Positions 20,211 through 28,417 of a stretch of DNA of 64,000 nt are shown here, in pieces (the stretch's first letter is position 1; every line of letters begins with the position of its first letter). A model generated the notes under the pieces. That model was not told where the DNA came from, did not search any database, and saw only the letters and a program-made list of their open reading frames with translations. The DNA is from Rhodococcus sp. HNM0563. GTDB taxonomy: Bacteria > Actinomycetota > Actinomycetes > Mycobacteriales > Mycobacteriaceae. The position numbers were made by a program, and so were the translations under genes. Location: assembly GCF_012726195.1 (NCBI RefSeq), contig NZ_JAASAF010000001.1, positions 62,001 to 126,000 of the forward strand, written 5' to 3'.

Positions 20211-21782
20211 GTGTCGCAAACCCAGCAGTCCCGACCCGTACTCGTCGTCGACTTCGGAGCCCAGTACGCACAGCTGATCGCACGACGTGTGCGCGAGGCC
20301 AATGTCTATTCGGAAGTTGTCCCGCACACCACGAGCGTCGAGGAGATCGCGGCCAAGGAACCCCTTGCGGTGATCCTGTCCGGCGGTCCTTCCAGCGTGT
20401 ACGAGGATGGTGCTCCGCAACTCGACCCGAAACTGTTCGGCCTGGACATTCCGGTGTTCGGCATCTGCTACGGCTTCCAGGCCATGGCGAATGCGCTGGG
20501 CGGCACTGTCGCGCACACCGGAGCCCGTGAGTACGGCCGCACCGACCTGTCCGTGTCCGGCGGTGTGTTGCACGACGGTCTGCCCGCGACGCAACCCGTG
20601 TGGATGAGCCACGGTGACGGCGTGACCGTCGCACCCGAGGGATTCGAGGTGACCGCCACGAGTGCAGGCGCACCCGTCGCCGCATTCGAAGACCGTGCGC
20701 GTCGCCTCGCCGGCGTCCAGTACCACCCCGAAGTGCTGCATTCACCGCACGGCCAGCAGGTTCTGAGCCGGTTCCTGCACGAGATCGCGGGCATTCCCGG
20801 CGAGTGGACCGCCGCCAACATCGCCGATGCACTCGTCGAGCAGGTCCGGGAGCAGGTCGGTGACGGACGCGCGATCTGCGGGCTCTCCGGTGGTGTCGAT
20901 TCCGCAGTGGCTGCGGCTCTCGTGCAGCGCGCTATCGGTGACCGATTGACCTGTGTGTTCGTCGACCACGGTCTGATGCGCGAGGGGGAACGGCAGCAGG
21001 TCGAGCGCGACTTCGTCGCAGCGACAGGGGCTCGGCTCATCACCGTCGACGCGTCCGAAACGTTCCTGAGTGAACTGTCCGGCGTCACCGATCCCGAGAC
21101 GAAGCGCAAGATCATCGGTCGCGAGTTCATCCGCAGCTTCGAAGGCGCAGTGTCGGAGGTCCTCGGCGAAGGCGCATCGAAGGGCGAGAAGGTCGAGTTC
21201 CTCGTACAGGGCACCTTGTACCCCGACGTCGTCGAATCCGGCGGAGGATCCGGAACCGCGAACATCAAGAGCCATCACAATGTCGGCGGGCTCCCCGAAG
21301 ACCTGCAGTTCGAACTCGTCGAACCGCTTCGCCTGCTGTTCAAGGACGAGGTGCGCGCGGTCGGTCGTCAACTCGGTCTGCCCGAGGAGATCGTGGGCCG
21401 TCAGCCGTTCCCGGGCCCCGGCCTCGGCATCCGCATCATCGGTGAGGTCACCCGCGAGCGTCTCGAGATCTTGCGCCATGCCGATTCGATCGCCCGCGAG
21501 GAACTGACGTCCGCCGGTCTGGACGGTCAGATCTGGCAGTGCCCCGTGGTGCTGCTCGCCGACGTGCGCAGCGTCGGTGTCCAGGGCGACGGACGCACCT
21601 ACGGTCACCCGATCGTGCTGCGTCCGGTCTCCAGCGAGGACGCGATGACCGCGGACTGGACGCGCCTGCCCTACGAGACCCTCGAGCGGATCTCCACGCG
21701 CATCACCAACGAGGTGGCCGACGTCAACCGCGTGGTCCTCGACGTGACGAGCAAGCCGCCGGGAACCATCGAGTGGGAGTGA
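20211..21782 (+). CDS. guaA: GMP synthase (glutamine-hydrolysing)
   Basis: A 523-residue enzyme converting XMP to GMP. The N-terminal glutamine amidotransferase has [15 protein letters not shown], the catalytic Cys in [12 protein letters not shown] and His in GVQYHPEV. The ATP-pyrophosphatase domain has the P-loop [17 protein letters not shown], and the dimerisation domain ends [10 protein letters not shown] as in all GuaA. GTG start, probably leaderless. It completes the guaB2-guaA pathway in this region. Confidence 0.97.
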   Translation: MSQTQQSRPVLVVDFGAQYAQLIARRVREANVYSEVVPHTTSVEEIAAKEPLAVILSGGPSSVYEDGAPQLDPKLFGLDIPVFGICYGFQAMANALGGTVAHTGAREYGRTDLSVSGGVLHDGLPATQPVWMSHGDGVTVAPEGFEVTATSAGAPVAAFEDRARRLAGVQYHPEVLHSPHGQQVLSRFLHEIAGIPGEWTAANIADALVEQVREQVGDGRAICGLSGGVDSAVAAALVQRAIGDRLTCVFVDHGLMREGERQQVERDFVAATGARLITVDASETFLSELSGVTDPETKRKIIGREFIRSFEGAVSEVLGEGASKGEKVEFLVQGTLYPDVVESGGGSGTANIKSHHNVGGLPEDLQFELVEPLRLLFKDEVRAVGRQLGLPEEIVGRQPFPGPGLGIRIIGEVTRERLEILRHADSIAREELTSAGLDGQIWQCPVVLLADVRSVGVQGDGRTYGHPIVLRPVSSEDAMTADWTRLPYETLERISTRITNEVADVNRVVLDVTSKPPGTIEWE

Positions 21783-21805
21783 CGACACCGTCGGTGTCGT
21801 GAGAT

Positions 21806-21846
21806 ATGCCTGTGCCCCGGACCGTCACGGTCCGGGGCACAGGCAT
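21806..21846. terminator. Bidirectional terminator after guaA
   Basis: ATGCCTGTGCCCCGGACCG (21806-21824) and CGGTCCGGGGCACAGGCAT (21828-21846) form a 19-bp perfect stem with a TCA loop, between convergent guaA and the small membrane protein gene. Confidence 0.9.
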
Positions 21847-21854
21847 CGTCGTCC

Positions 21855-22109
21855 CTAGTGGTGGTTCTTCCTGCGACCCGGAATCAGCACGAGGATCGCG
21901 CCGATGACGATCGCAGCACCGACGAGAATCCATCCGGTGTCGAACGTGCCGAGGAAGTCGAGGGAGAAGGGACCGATGAGGGCCCACCCGCTGACCACCA
22001 GTGCTGCGATCGCAGAGAGCAGAAGCAGGATCGAAGGCCCGCGTCGTGACTTGCCGGTTGCGCCGGCGTCGTCGGTTCCAGTGTCGAATGTGGTGTCGAA
22101 ATCAGCCAC
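21855..22109 (-). CDS. Small two-helix membrane protein
   Basis: An 84-residue protein: a short acidic cytoplasmic N-terminus (ADFDTTFDTGTDDAGATGK), two membrane helices (SILLLLSAIAALVVSGWALI and WILVGAAIVIGAILVLI) and a basic tail GRRKNHH. GTG start at 22109 with a GGAGGTG SD; it overlaps the end of the PspC/LiaF-like gene by 8 bases, so both form one operon. No known domain; the context suggests a part in envelope-stress sensing. Confidence 0.72.
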   Translation of the reverse strand: MADFDTTFDTGTDDAGATGKSRRGPSILLLLSAIAALVVSGWALIGPFSLDFLGTFDTGWILVGAAIVIGAILVLIPGRRKNHH

Positions 22110-23517
22110 GACGCACCTCCGTGTTTCCCATGACTGTGTCGATGTCGATGGACAGGACCGGTCCTCCGGGACCGTCGTCTCCACCGTCGAACCCCTGCAT
22201 AGTGCACGGGGACGCGGCGGTCGAGCTGCACGTGATGTCGACGTCGAGGTTCGGGGGCAAGAAGATCTGCGAGTCGCCGAGCCGGGTGTCGATCGAGATC
22301 GCGTGGTCCTGCGTCAGATCGAGATTCGTCAGATCGAGCTGTAGGTCTCCGAGCTGCACGGAGTACTCCGAGTTCAACTCTGCGGCCGTACGCGCCTCGA
22401 ATCGTTGCTCACCCGACGACTGGATGTCGAGCGGCCCGACCAATGATCCGAGGATGACGAACCCCATCAGAGGCCCGGTCACCACCAGGAGACCGTATCC
22501 GCGGTGCAGGAACGCACCGAGCAGGAGACCCAGACCGATCACCGCCAGAGCGATCGCCGCGATCCGTGCCGGGGTCAGCCATTGGAGATCGGTGGAGACT
22601 GCGACCGTCCCGGCAGCTGCCGCTGCCAATACCGCGAACCCGAGGATTGTCGTGGTCAGACGCGATCGCGGCTTCTTCTCGACGGGGACAGGTGAGTGCG
22701 TCGGTGCCGGTTCGGGGAGATCCCACGCAAACGGCGCGACACCGAGCGGATCCCAGGCGGGTGGTGTGGCACTGCCGGTACCGGGTGACCGGTCCTGCAC
22801 CTGTGCGGTGTGGTTCGAGTCGGGCGCGTCCTTCGACAACGAGACGGTGCTGTCGCTCCCCGGCGCACCGTTGTCCGGGTCGTTGTTGCCCGGGCCGTCG
22901 GTCGCACCACCGGTGGCGTCACGCTGCGTGGCCGGGGATTCGGGCGCGAACGGTGACCGGGACGGCTGGGTGAACGTCGGGTCGGTGAACGGTGTCTGGG
23001 CGAACGGCGTCTGGAACGGTTGACCGAACGGCGGCGCCGGGAACATGTTGCGGTGGGACGAGAACCCGTTGGCCGGCGGCGGGAGGGTAGGAGGTGCGGG
23101 CCGACGTTGATAGAGCAACCACCAGCCGCCGAGCATCAGCACCATGCTGATGAAGCCGGAACCGCCGGAGCCGACACCGACCGGGCCGACCGCGCTTGCG
23201 GCGATCGCGAGTGCGACGAGAAGGACGACCACCTTGCTGCTCGAGTCGGAGCTGTGTCCGCGACCGACGAGCGATTCGATCGCCGATACCTGGTCGCCGT
23301 GCCGGGTGAACAGTACCCATGCCGCCAGGTACAGCACGATGCCTGCACCGCCGAAGAGCGCTGACACGACGAACGCAATCCGCACCAGCACGGGGTCGAT
23401 GCCGTACCGCACACCGATACCTGCGCACACACCGGCGACGTGTCCCTGCTCGGGCAACCGCACAGGGCGGGTGCGCCACATATCTGTGAGTTGTTCTGGG
23501 AAGGTTCGCGTGGTCAT
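22102..23517 (-). CDS. PspC-domain membrane protein with LiaF-like C-terminus
   Basis: A 471-residue protein. Residues about 15-75 are a PspC domain (GHVAGVCAGIGVRYGIDPVLVRIAFVV, shown here by its GVCAGIG and DPVLVRIAF motifs). More helices follow, then a Pro-rich cytoplasmic linker, then three helices near residues 300-370. The last ~100 residues (LGDLQLDLTNLDLTQ, TRLGDSQIFLPPNLDVDITC) match the beta-rich LiaF/YvqF end. Divergent from the sensor kinase, 133 bases apart. The ATG at 23517 has an AGGA SD; an in-frame ATG lies 9 bases upstream. Confidence 0.83.
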   Translation of the reverse strand: MTTRTFPEQLTDMWRTRPVRLPEQGHVAGVCAGIGVRYGIDPVLVRIAFVVSALFGGAGIVLYLAAWVLFTRHGDQVSAIESLVGRGHSSDSSSKVVVLLVALAIAASAVGPVGVGSGGSGFISMVLMLGGWWLLYQRRPAPPTLPPPANGFSSHRNMFPAPPFGQPFQTPFAQTPFTDPTFTQPSRSPFAPESPATQRDATGGATDGPGNNDPDNGAPGSDSTVSLSKDAPDSNHTAQVQDRSPGTGSATPPAWDPLGVAPFAWDLPEPAPTHSPVPVEKKPRSRLTTTILGFAVLAAAAAGTVAVSTDLQWLTPARIAAIALAVIGLGLLLGAFLHRGYGLLVVTGPLMGFVILGSLVGPLDIQSSGEQRFEARTAAELNSEYSVQLGDLQLDLTNLDLTQDHAISIDTRLGDSQIFLPPNLDVDITCSSTAASPCTMQGFDGGDDGPGGPVLSIDIDTVMGNTEVRRG

Positions 23518-23650
23518 GGCATCCATCCTGTCGGTCCGGGTCGTTCCGCACATCAGGGGCGAACCCTGATTTCGTGACCGCTGGAGGAGGCTTCGACCTC
23601 AGGGTCGTTCCCCGATGCCCCGGGGCGCGACATCGTGTCAGTATCGACTA

Positions 23651-24952
23651 GTGGACCTTGTATCCGGATTACCCGTGCCTGTCGATCGCCTCCAACGGAG
23701 GGTCGGCGGTCGAGTCGTCGGTGGGGTCGCAGGCGGCCTCGCCGATCATCTCGATATCGACGTCACCAAGGTACGTGTCGCATTCACGGTGCTCGCCGCG
23801 CTCGGAGGACTGGGCATCGTCGCCTACGGACTGCTGTGGATGTTCGTCCCGCCCGGAGCCGACACGGATCGGCCGTCGGGAACGGAACGCCGTCGCGCTG
23901 TGGGACTCGCAGTCATGGGCATTGCGCTCGCCATCGGGTTGTCGTGGTTGTTCAGCGGAGGTGCGGCCTCGGCGATCGCGCCGGTCGTCGTCGTGTCGGT
24001 GGGCGCGGCCCTCGTCTGGCGGGAGTTCGACGCCGAAGGCCCCCGCTCGGTGTTCGGTCTGCCTGCAAAACCGACAGTGCTCGCGTGGGCGCGCGTCCTC
24101 GGAGGCCTCACCCTCGTGGTCACCGGCCTCGGTGTCGTCGTCCTCGCTCAGGTGGACGTCGAGGCACTGCGATCGTCGCTGCTCGCTGTCATCGTCACGT
24201 TGGTCGGGGCCGCCCTGCTGTCCGTGCCGTTGTGGATTCGCATGTGGAGAGCCCTCGAGACCGAGCGCGCGGCACGGGTCCGCACCGAGGAGCGCGACGA
24301 GATCGCCTCGCACCTGCACGATTCCGTGTTGCAGACGTTGGCGCTGATCCAGAAACAGGCGGACAGTCCGCAGGAGGTCGTGCGACTCGCGCGCAGCCAG
24401 GAACGTGAGTTGCGGCGCTGGCTCTTCGGCGGCGACGAAACTCCTCGCACGTCCCTGGCCGAAGCGCTGCGCACCATCGCCGGGGAAGTGGAGGACCAGC
24501 GCGGTGTGTCCGTGGCTCCCGTGATCGTCGGCGACGTGGCGCCCGATGACGAGGACGTATCAGCGGAGGCATTCACGGCGGTGCTCGGTGCCACCCGGGA
24601 AGCCCTTGTCAACGCAGCGAAGCACGCGCAAGTGGACAACATCGACCTGTTCGCAGAGGTCGAACCCCACGAGATCAGTGTGTTCGTCCGCGATCGGGGT
24701 GTCGGTTTCGACCCGGACACTGTGCCGGAAGACCGGCATGGCCTCGCGCGGTCGATCACCGCGCGGATCGAACGACGCGGTGGACGCACCGTGGTCAAGA
24801 CCGCGCTCGGGAAGGGCACGGAGGTCCGCATTCACATGCCTCGATCCGGTGGGGGACACGCCCCGGAGACGACCCCGCAGACGGCAGGTACGGAGGAGGC
24901 GACCTTAGAGTGGGAGGCGACCCAGCCCCACCACGAGGAGCAGCCCCAGTGA
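23651..24952 (+). CDS. PspC-domain sensor histidine kinase
   Basis: A 433-residue kinase. The N-terminus (residues 10-70) is again a PspC domain with VGGVAGGLADHLDI, followed by about four more membrane helices up to residue 200. The dimerisation domain is HisKA_3 (ERDEIASHLHDSVLQTLALI) with the phospho-acceptor probably His223. The ATPase domain has EALVNAAKHA (N box) and DRGVGFDPDTVPEDRHGL (G1). The GTG at 23651 is chosen because the PspC domain starts there; the open frame upstream is unconserved. It overlaps the response regulator in GTGA. Confidence 0.88.
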   Translation: MDLVSGLPVPVDRLQRRVGGRVVGGVAGGLADHLDIDVTKVRVAFTVLAALGGLGIVAYGLLWMFVPPGADTDRPSGTERRRAVGLAVMGIALAIGLSWLFSGGAASAIAPVVVVSVGAALVWREFDAEGPRSVFGLPAKPTVLAWARVLGGLTLVVTGLGVVVLAQVDVEALRSSLLAVIVTLVGAALLSVPLWIRMWRALETERAARVRTEERDEIASHLHDSVLQTLALIQKQADSPQEVVRLARSQERELRRWLFGGDETPRTSLAEALRTIAGEVEDQRGVSVAPVIVGDVAPDDEDVSAEAFTAVLGATREALVNAAKHAQVDNIDLFAEVEPHEISVFVRDRGVGFDPDTVPEDRHGLARSITARIERRGGRTVVKTALGKGTEVRIHMPRSGGGHAPETTPQTAGTEEATLEWEATQPHHEEQPQ

Positions 24953-25635
24953 GTTCGACTTCGGTGACACCGTCCGAGATCTCCGAATCGACCCGGCGTT
25001 TCCGGGTTTTTCTCGTCGACGACCACGCGGTGTTCAGGTCCGGCGTCCGAGCCGAACTGGGACGCGAACAGGACATGGAGATCGTCGGTGAGGCCGGCGG
25101 TGTTGCGGAGGCTGTCGCAGGGATCGGCGCCGCGAAACCCGATGTGGTGCTGCTCGACGTGCACATGCCCGACGGTGGCGGTGTCGCAGTGCTCAGCCGT
25201 ATCGATCCGGGGTCGGTGTGCCTGGCATTGAGCGTGTCCGATGCCGCCGAGGACGTCATCGCGGTGATCAGGGCGGGAGCACGCGGCTACGTCACCAAGA
25301 CGATCTCCGGCCCGGATCTCGCCGACGCGGTACGGCGGGTGGCGGGGGGAGATGCGGTCTTCAGCCCACGCTTGGCCGGGTTCGTGCTGGATTCGTTCAC
25401 CGGCAGGTCGACTGCGCCGGAGCCCCCGCTCGATCCCGAACTCGATTCACTGACTCCGCGCGAACTCGAGGTGCTGCGACTGCTCGCCCGCGGATACACC
25501 TACCGTGAGATTGCCGAGGAACTCGTGATCTCGGTGAAGACCGTCGAGACGCACGCGTCGAATGTGCTGCGCAAGACCCAGCAGTCCAACCGCAATGCGC
25601 TTACCCGGTGGGCGCATCGGCGGCGTATCGACTGA
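24949..25635 (+). CDS. NarL/LuxR-type response regulator
   Basis: A 228-residue regulator with a receiver domain (VFLVDDHAVFRSGVRAEL; phospho-Asp70 in DVVLLDVHMPDG; Lys in YVTKTISGPDLADAV) and a C-terminal LuxR helix-turn-helix (LTPRELEVLRLLARG, YREIAEELVISVKTVETHAS). It is the cognate partner of the kinase upstream, with which it overlaps by 4 bases. The GTG at 24949 follows a GAGGAG SD. Targets unknown; the divergent PspC/LiaF-like operon is the likeliest. Confidence 0.92.
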   Translation: MSSTSVTPSEISESTRRFRVFLVDDHAVFRSGVRAELGREQDMEIVGEAGGVAEAVAGIGAAKPDVVLLDVHMPDGGGVAVLSRIDPGSVCLALSVSDAAEDVIAVIRAGARGYVTKTISGPDLADAVRRVAGGDAVFSPRLAGFVLDSFTGRSTAPEPPLDPELDSLTPRELEVLRLLARGYTYREIAEELVISVKTVETHASNVLRKTQQSNRNALTRWAHRRRID

Positions 25636-25663
25636 TACGGGGACGGGGTGTCGGTGAAGCCCG

Positions 25664-26146
25664 TCAATGTGTGACGAGGCGTTCGGTGCTCCTCTCCGAG
25701 AGGGCTCGTGTCACGTTGTCGATGCCGGATCGGACGGTGGCGCCGTACCCGTCGTCGGCGAGGGCGTCGAGGTAGATCCGTGCCGCGGTGAGGTGCTCGG
25801 TTGCGGCATCGAAATTGCCCAGGCGGCGGTGATCGTCGGCAAGGTTGAGATGCAGCGACGGGTAGAACCCGCGGATCTGCAGCGATGCGTGCTCCTGCTG
25901 CACTCGGGTGTCGTCGAGAGAATCGGCAGCCTCGAGTGCCCGGGCATCCCACGTGAGGGAAATTGCTGCATCGTCGTAGAGATCGGCAAGGAAGTGCGCG
26001 AGAGTGCAGCGGTGCAGCGCGTCGCCGTCGGGTCCGATTTCGTCCCACAGAGTTTCGAGACGGGCACGCGCGGCGACGGTGTCGCCGGAGCGGCCTGTGG
26101 TGACGGCTTCGGTGATGGCGGCCATGGTCGGATCAGGTGTGGTCAT
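25664..26146 (-). CDS. TPR-like helical protein beside a Ser/Thr kinase
   Basis: A 160-residue all-helical protein. RCTLAHFLADLYDDAA, HASLQIRGFYPSLHLNLAD and RRLGNFDAATEHLTAARIYL read as TPR repeats, so it probably binds a partner protein. No membrane segment. The ATG at 26146 has a GGAG SD; upstream in the frame is a Ser/Arg-rich stretch antisense-like in composition. It lies 67 bases downstream of the kinase gene on the same strand, likely one operon. Function unknown. Confidence 0.72.
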   Translation of the reverse strand: MTTPDPTMAAITEAVTTGRSGDTVAARARLETLWDEIGPDGDALHRCTLAHFLADLYDDAAISLTWDARALEAADSLDDTRVQQEHASLQIRGFYPSLHLNLADDHRRLGNFDAATEHLTAARIYLDALADDGYGATVRSGIDNVTRALSERSTERLVTH

Positions 26147-26213
26147 CGGTCTCCTCGTGTTGGTTTCGCCGGGCTGACGAACAGTGGCACACGGCACCGA
26201 CACGCTGCAGGGA

Positions 26214-27551
26214 TCAGGCCACGAGGAACGCGATGACGAGCGCGATGACGAGCGCGATGAGGATGATCGCACCCATCACCGCCATCGCCATGGGCGCATA
26301 CGCGAGGACCTTCTCCTGCGTCGATTCCGGGAGATCGCCCTTGGGAACCAGACGGTCGAGTACGGAGGCCGGCCACGAGGACGGCGAGCCGGTGCTTCCG
26401 GCCCTCGGTGTCGTGGGCATGGTCAAAGGCTGATCCATGAACGAACTTCGGGGGCGTGTCTGGTCGTCGGCCGGAGTCGAACGTTGGGCCCAGGACGGAA
26501 CGGTGCCGTCCTGGGACACGATGGGCCTGCCGCGGAGCACGGCCGGGTTTCCGCCTGGGCCGAGCACCACTTCGGTGAGGCGATTGCGTGCCTCGATCAT
26601 CGTCGGCCTGCGTGCCGGGTCGGGTTCGAGCATGGCGAGCAGGGTGTCGGTGAGGAGCCCGGTTCTGGTCGGAGGGATGATCTCGGCACGGGCGACGCGG
26701 TGCAGGAGCGCGATCGAGTCCGCTTCGTAGCCGAACGGTGGCTGCCCCTCGATTGCGGTGTAGAGGGTGGCGCCGAGGGAGAACACGTCGCTCGCCTCGG
26801 TGGGATCGCTTCCCCGGGCGACCTCGGGTGCGAAATAGGCGGGGGTACCGATGATCACACTGGACGGATCGTTGTCGCCCTTGGCGCGGGCGATGCCGAA
26901 GTCGCTGATCTTCACGACGCCTGCGTCGTTGCCGCGTTCGGCGATGAGGATATTGCCCGGCTTGACATCGCGATGCACGATGCCTGCCTCGTGAGCGGCT
27001 GCGAGAGCGTCGGCGACATCGGCACCGATCTGCGCGACCACGTACGGCGGCAAGGTGTCGATCGCGTTCATGACTTGCGCGAGGCTGCGGGACGGCAGGT
27101 GCTCCATGACCAACCACGGTTCGCCGTAGTGGAGTGCGACGTCGTACATGGAGATCGCGTGCTCATGGGTGAGCTGGGCGGCGACCCGGCCCTCGCGGAG
27201 GGCGAGTCTGCGGATCTCCTCGGCGGCGGCAGGGTCGAGATCTGCGGTGGAGATCACCTGCTTGACGGCCACGTTCCGCCCGAGTCGATTGTCGCGGGCG
27301 AGCCATACGGCGCCCATGCCTCCGCCACCGAGTTTGGAATCGAGTCGATATCGCCCGGCCACCAGGTGATCCGGACCGACGACCCTTCCCTCTCGTTCCC
27401 GTTCTGCCACCTCACGAGGGTAATCGATCCCGGCGGATACCTCGGCGGCTCGACGGATTGCGGTGGGGGCGATCACTTGACGGCAGGTACCGGCATCGGG
27501 TCTACTGGACAAGTTCGAAAATACGTTCGAATTCAATTCGGGCTGGGCCAC
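26214..27551 (-). CDS. Ser/Thr protein kinase with C-terminal membrane anchor
   Basis: About 445 residues. A complete Hanks-type kinase domain: LGGGGMGAVW (ATP loop), VAVKQVI (Lys), IVHRDVKPGNILIAE (catalytic loop), ISDFGIARAKG and IGTPAYFAPEV (activation segment). After a Pro/Ser linker the protein ends in one hydrophobic helix (MGAIILIALVIALVIAFLVA) at the very C-terminus, so there is no outer sensor domain, unlike PknB or PknD. The start is uncertain: GTG 27551 has a GGGGA SD but puts the LexA box of imuA' inside the coding region; GTG 27476 avoids that and leaves the kinase domain intact. Confidence 0.88.
   Translation of the reverse strand: MAQPELNSNVFSNLSSRPDAGTCRQVIAPTAIRRAAEVSAGIDYPREVAEREREGRVVGPDHLVAGRYRLDSKLGGGGMGAVWLARDNRLGRNVAVKQVISTADLDPAAAEEIRRLALREGRVAAQLTHEHAISMYDVALHYGEPWLVMEHLPSRSLAQVMNAIDTLPPYVVAQIGADVADALAAAHEAGIVHRDVKPGNILIAERGNDAGVVKISDFGIARAKGDNDPSSVIIGTPAYFAPEVARGSDPTEASDVFSLGATLYTAIEGQPPFGYEADSIALLHRVARAEIIPPTRTGLLTDTLLAMLEPDPARRPTMIEARNRLTEVVLGPGGNPAVLRGRPIVSQDGTVPSWAQRSTPADDQTRPRSSFMDQPLTMPTTPRAGSTGSPSSWPASVLDRLVPKGDLPESTQEKVLAYAPMAMAVMGAIILIALVIALVIAFLVA
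27477..27506 (+). promoter_or_regulatory. Putative imuA' promoter
   Basis: TTGACG (27477-27482) and TCTACT (27501-27506), 18 bases apart, would start transcription near 27512, directly beside the LexA box. Confidence 0.4.
27515..27530. promoter_or_regulatory. LexA (SOS) box upstream of imuA'-imuB
   Basis: TCGAAA-ATAC-GTTCGA matches the actinobacterial LexA consensus TCGAAC-N4-GTTCGA at 11 of 12 fixed positions. It lies 45-66 bases before the possible imuA' starts and explains damage induction of imuA'-imuB. Confidence 0.82.
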
Positions 27552-27595
27552 GTCTTCCCCGTGGTCGGCAGGTCGTGAACGAATACGGCTGGCGG

Positions 27596-28417
27596 ATGAC
27601 AGGGGTGCATGTGGGTGAAGTGGCCGAATTTCCGGTCGATGAAGAAACAGTCGGCGACGGTGGAGGGCCGAGTAGAGCGGAGCGGATCGAAGCGCTGAGG
27701 CGCCGGATCTCCGCAGTTCCGGCGAAAGGAGAGACCTCCGCGCCTGCTCCGGTGCACAGTCCGGTCGAACGGGTACTACCGGTGCCCGAACCTCTCACCG
27801 AACTGCTCCCGCATGGAGGATTGGTTCGCGGCACCGTGGTGTCCGTATCGGGGTCGGCATCGTTGCTGCTGGGCATGGTGGCGGCGGTGACCGCGGCGGG
27901 TGGGCACGCAGCCGTTATCGGTCAGCGGCGACTCGGATTGCTCGCGGCGGCGGAAATGGGGGCCCGGCTGAGCCGGGTGGCGATGATCCCCGACCCGGGC
28001 CCCGACCCGGTGGAGGTTGCGGCCGTGCTGCTCGATGGGCTGGACCTGGTGGTGCTCGGTTTGGGAGGAAGGTCGATTCCGCCGTCGCGAAGCCGCGTCG
28101 TCGCGGCTCGTGTGCGGAGCAAAGGTGCGGTCCTGGTGGTCACCGACGGGCGTTGGGACGGCGCGCAGGTGCGCCTCGAGGCGCAGGTGAGTGGTTACGA
28201 AGGGCTGACAGGACCGGGACGGGCGCGGTTGTGCGGTATCGGGCTGTCGGTGCGGGCCTCGGGGCGTGCCGCCGGTCCCCGAACTGCGCGTATCGATGTC
28301 TGTGCCGAGCCCGATGGTGTGCGATGGGTATCCGGTGAGCGGCGGCGAGCAGATGCTGTGTCGACCGTTACTGCGTCGACCGTCGATTCTGTTCCGAACC
28401 TCGTGGTGGCCCAGTGA
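27596..28417 (+). CDS. imuA': Mutasome accessory protein ImuA'
   Basis: A 273-residue RecA-like fold protein without a usable P-loop: the Walker A position reads VVSVSGSASLLLGMVAAV. In mycobacteria ImuA' binds ImuB and RecA and is needed for DnaE2-dependent mutagenesis. Start at ATG 27596, or GTG 27575 for seven more residues. It is preceded by a LexA box and overlaps imuB in GTGA, so the two are coupled. Confidence 0.85.
   Translation: MTGVHVGEVAEFPVDEETVGDGGGPSRAERIEALRRRISAVPAKGETSAPAPVHSPVERVLPVPEPLTELLPHGGLVRGTVVSVSGSASLLLGMVAAVTAAGGHAAVIGQRRLGLLAAAEMGARLSRVAMIPDPGPDPVEVAAVLLDGLDLVVLGLGGRSIPPSRSRVVAARVRSKGAVLVVTDGRWDGAQVRLEAQVSGYEGLTGPGRARLCGIGLSVRASGRAAGPRTARIDVCAEPDGVRWVSGERRRADAVSTVTASTVDSVPNLVVAQ

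Noticed and set aside
25664-26272. Longer start for the TPR-like protein with a Ser/Arg-repeat N-terminus
   Set aside because: The extra 42 codons overlap the membrane-anchor coding end of the kinase gene and a good SD fits the ATG at 26146.
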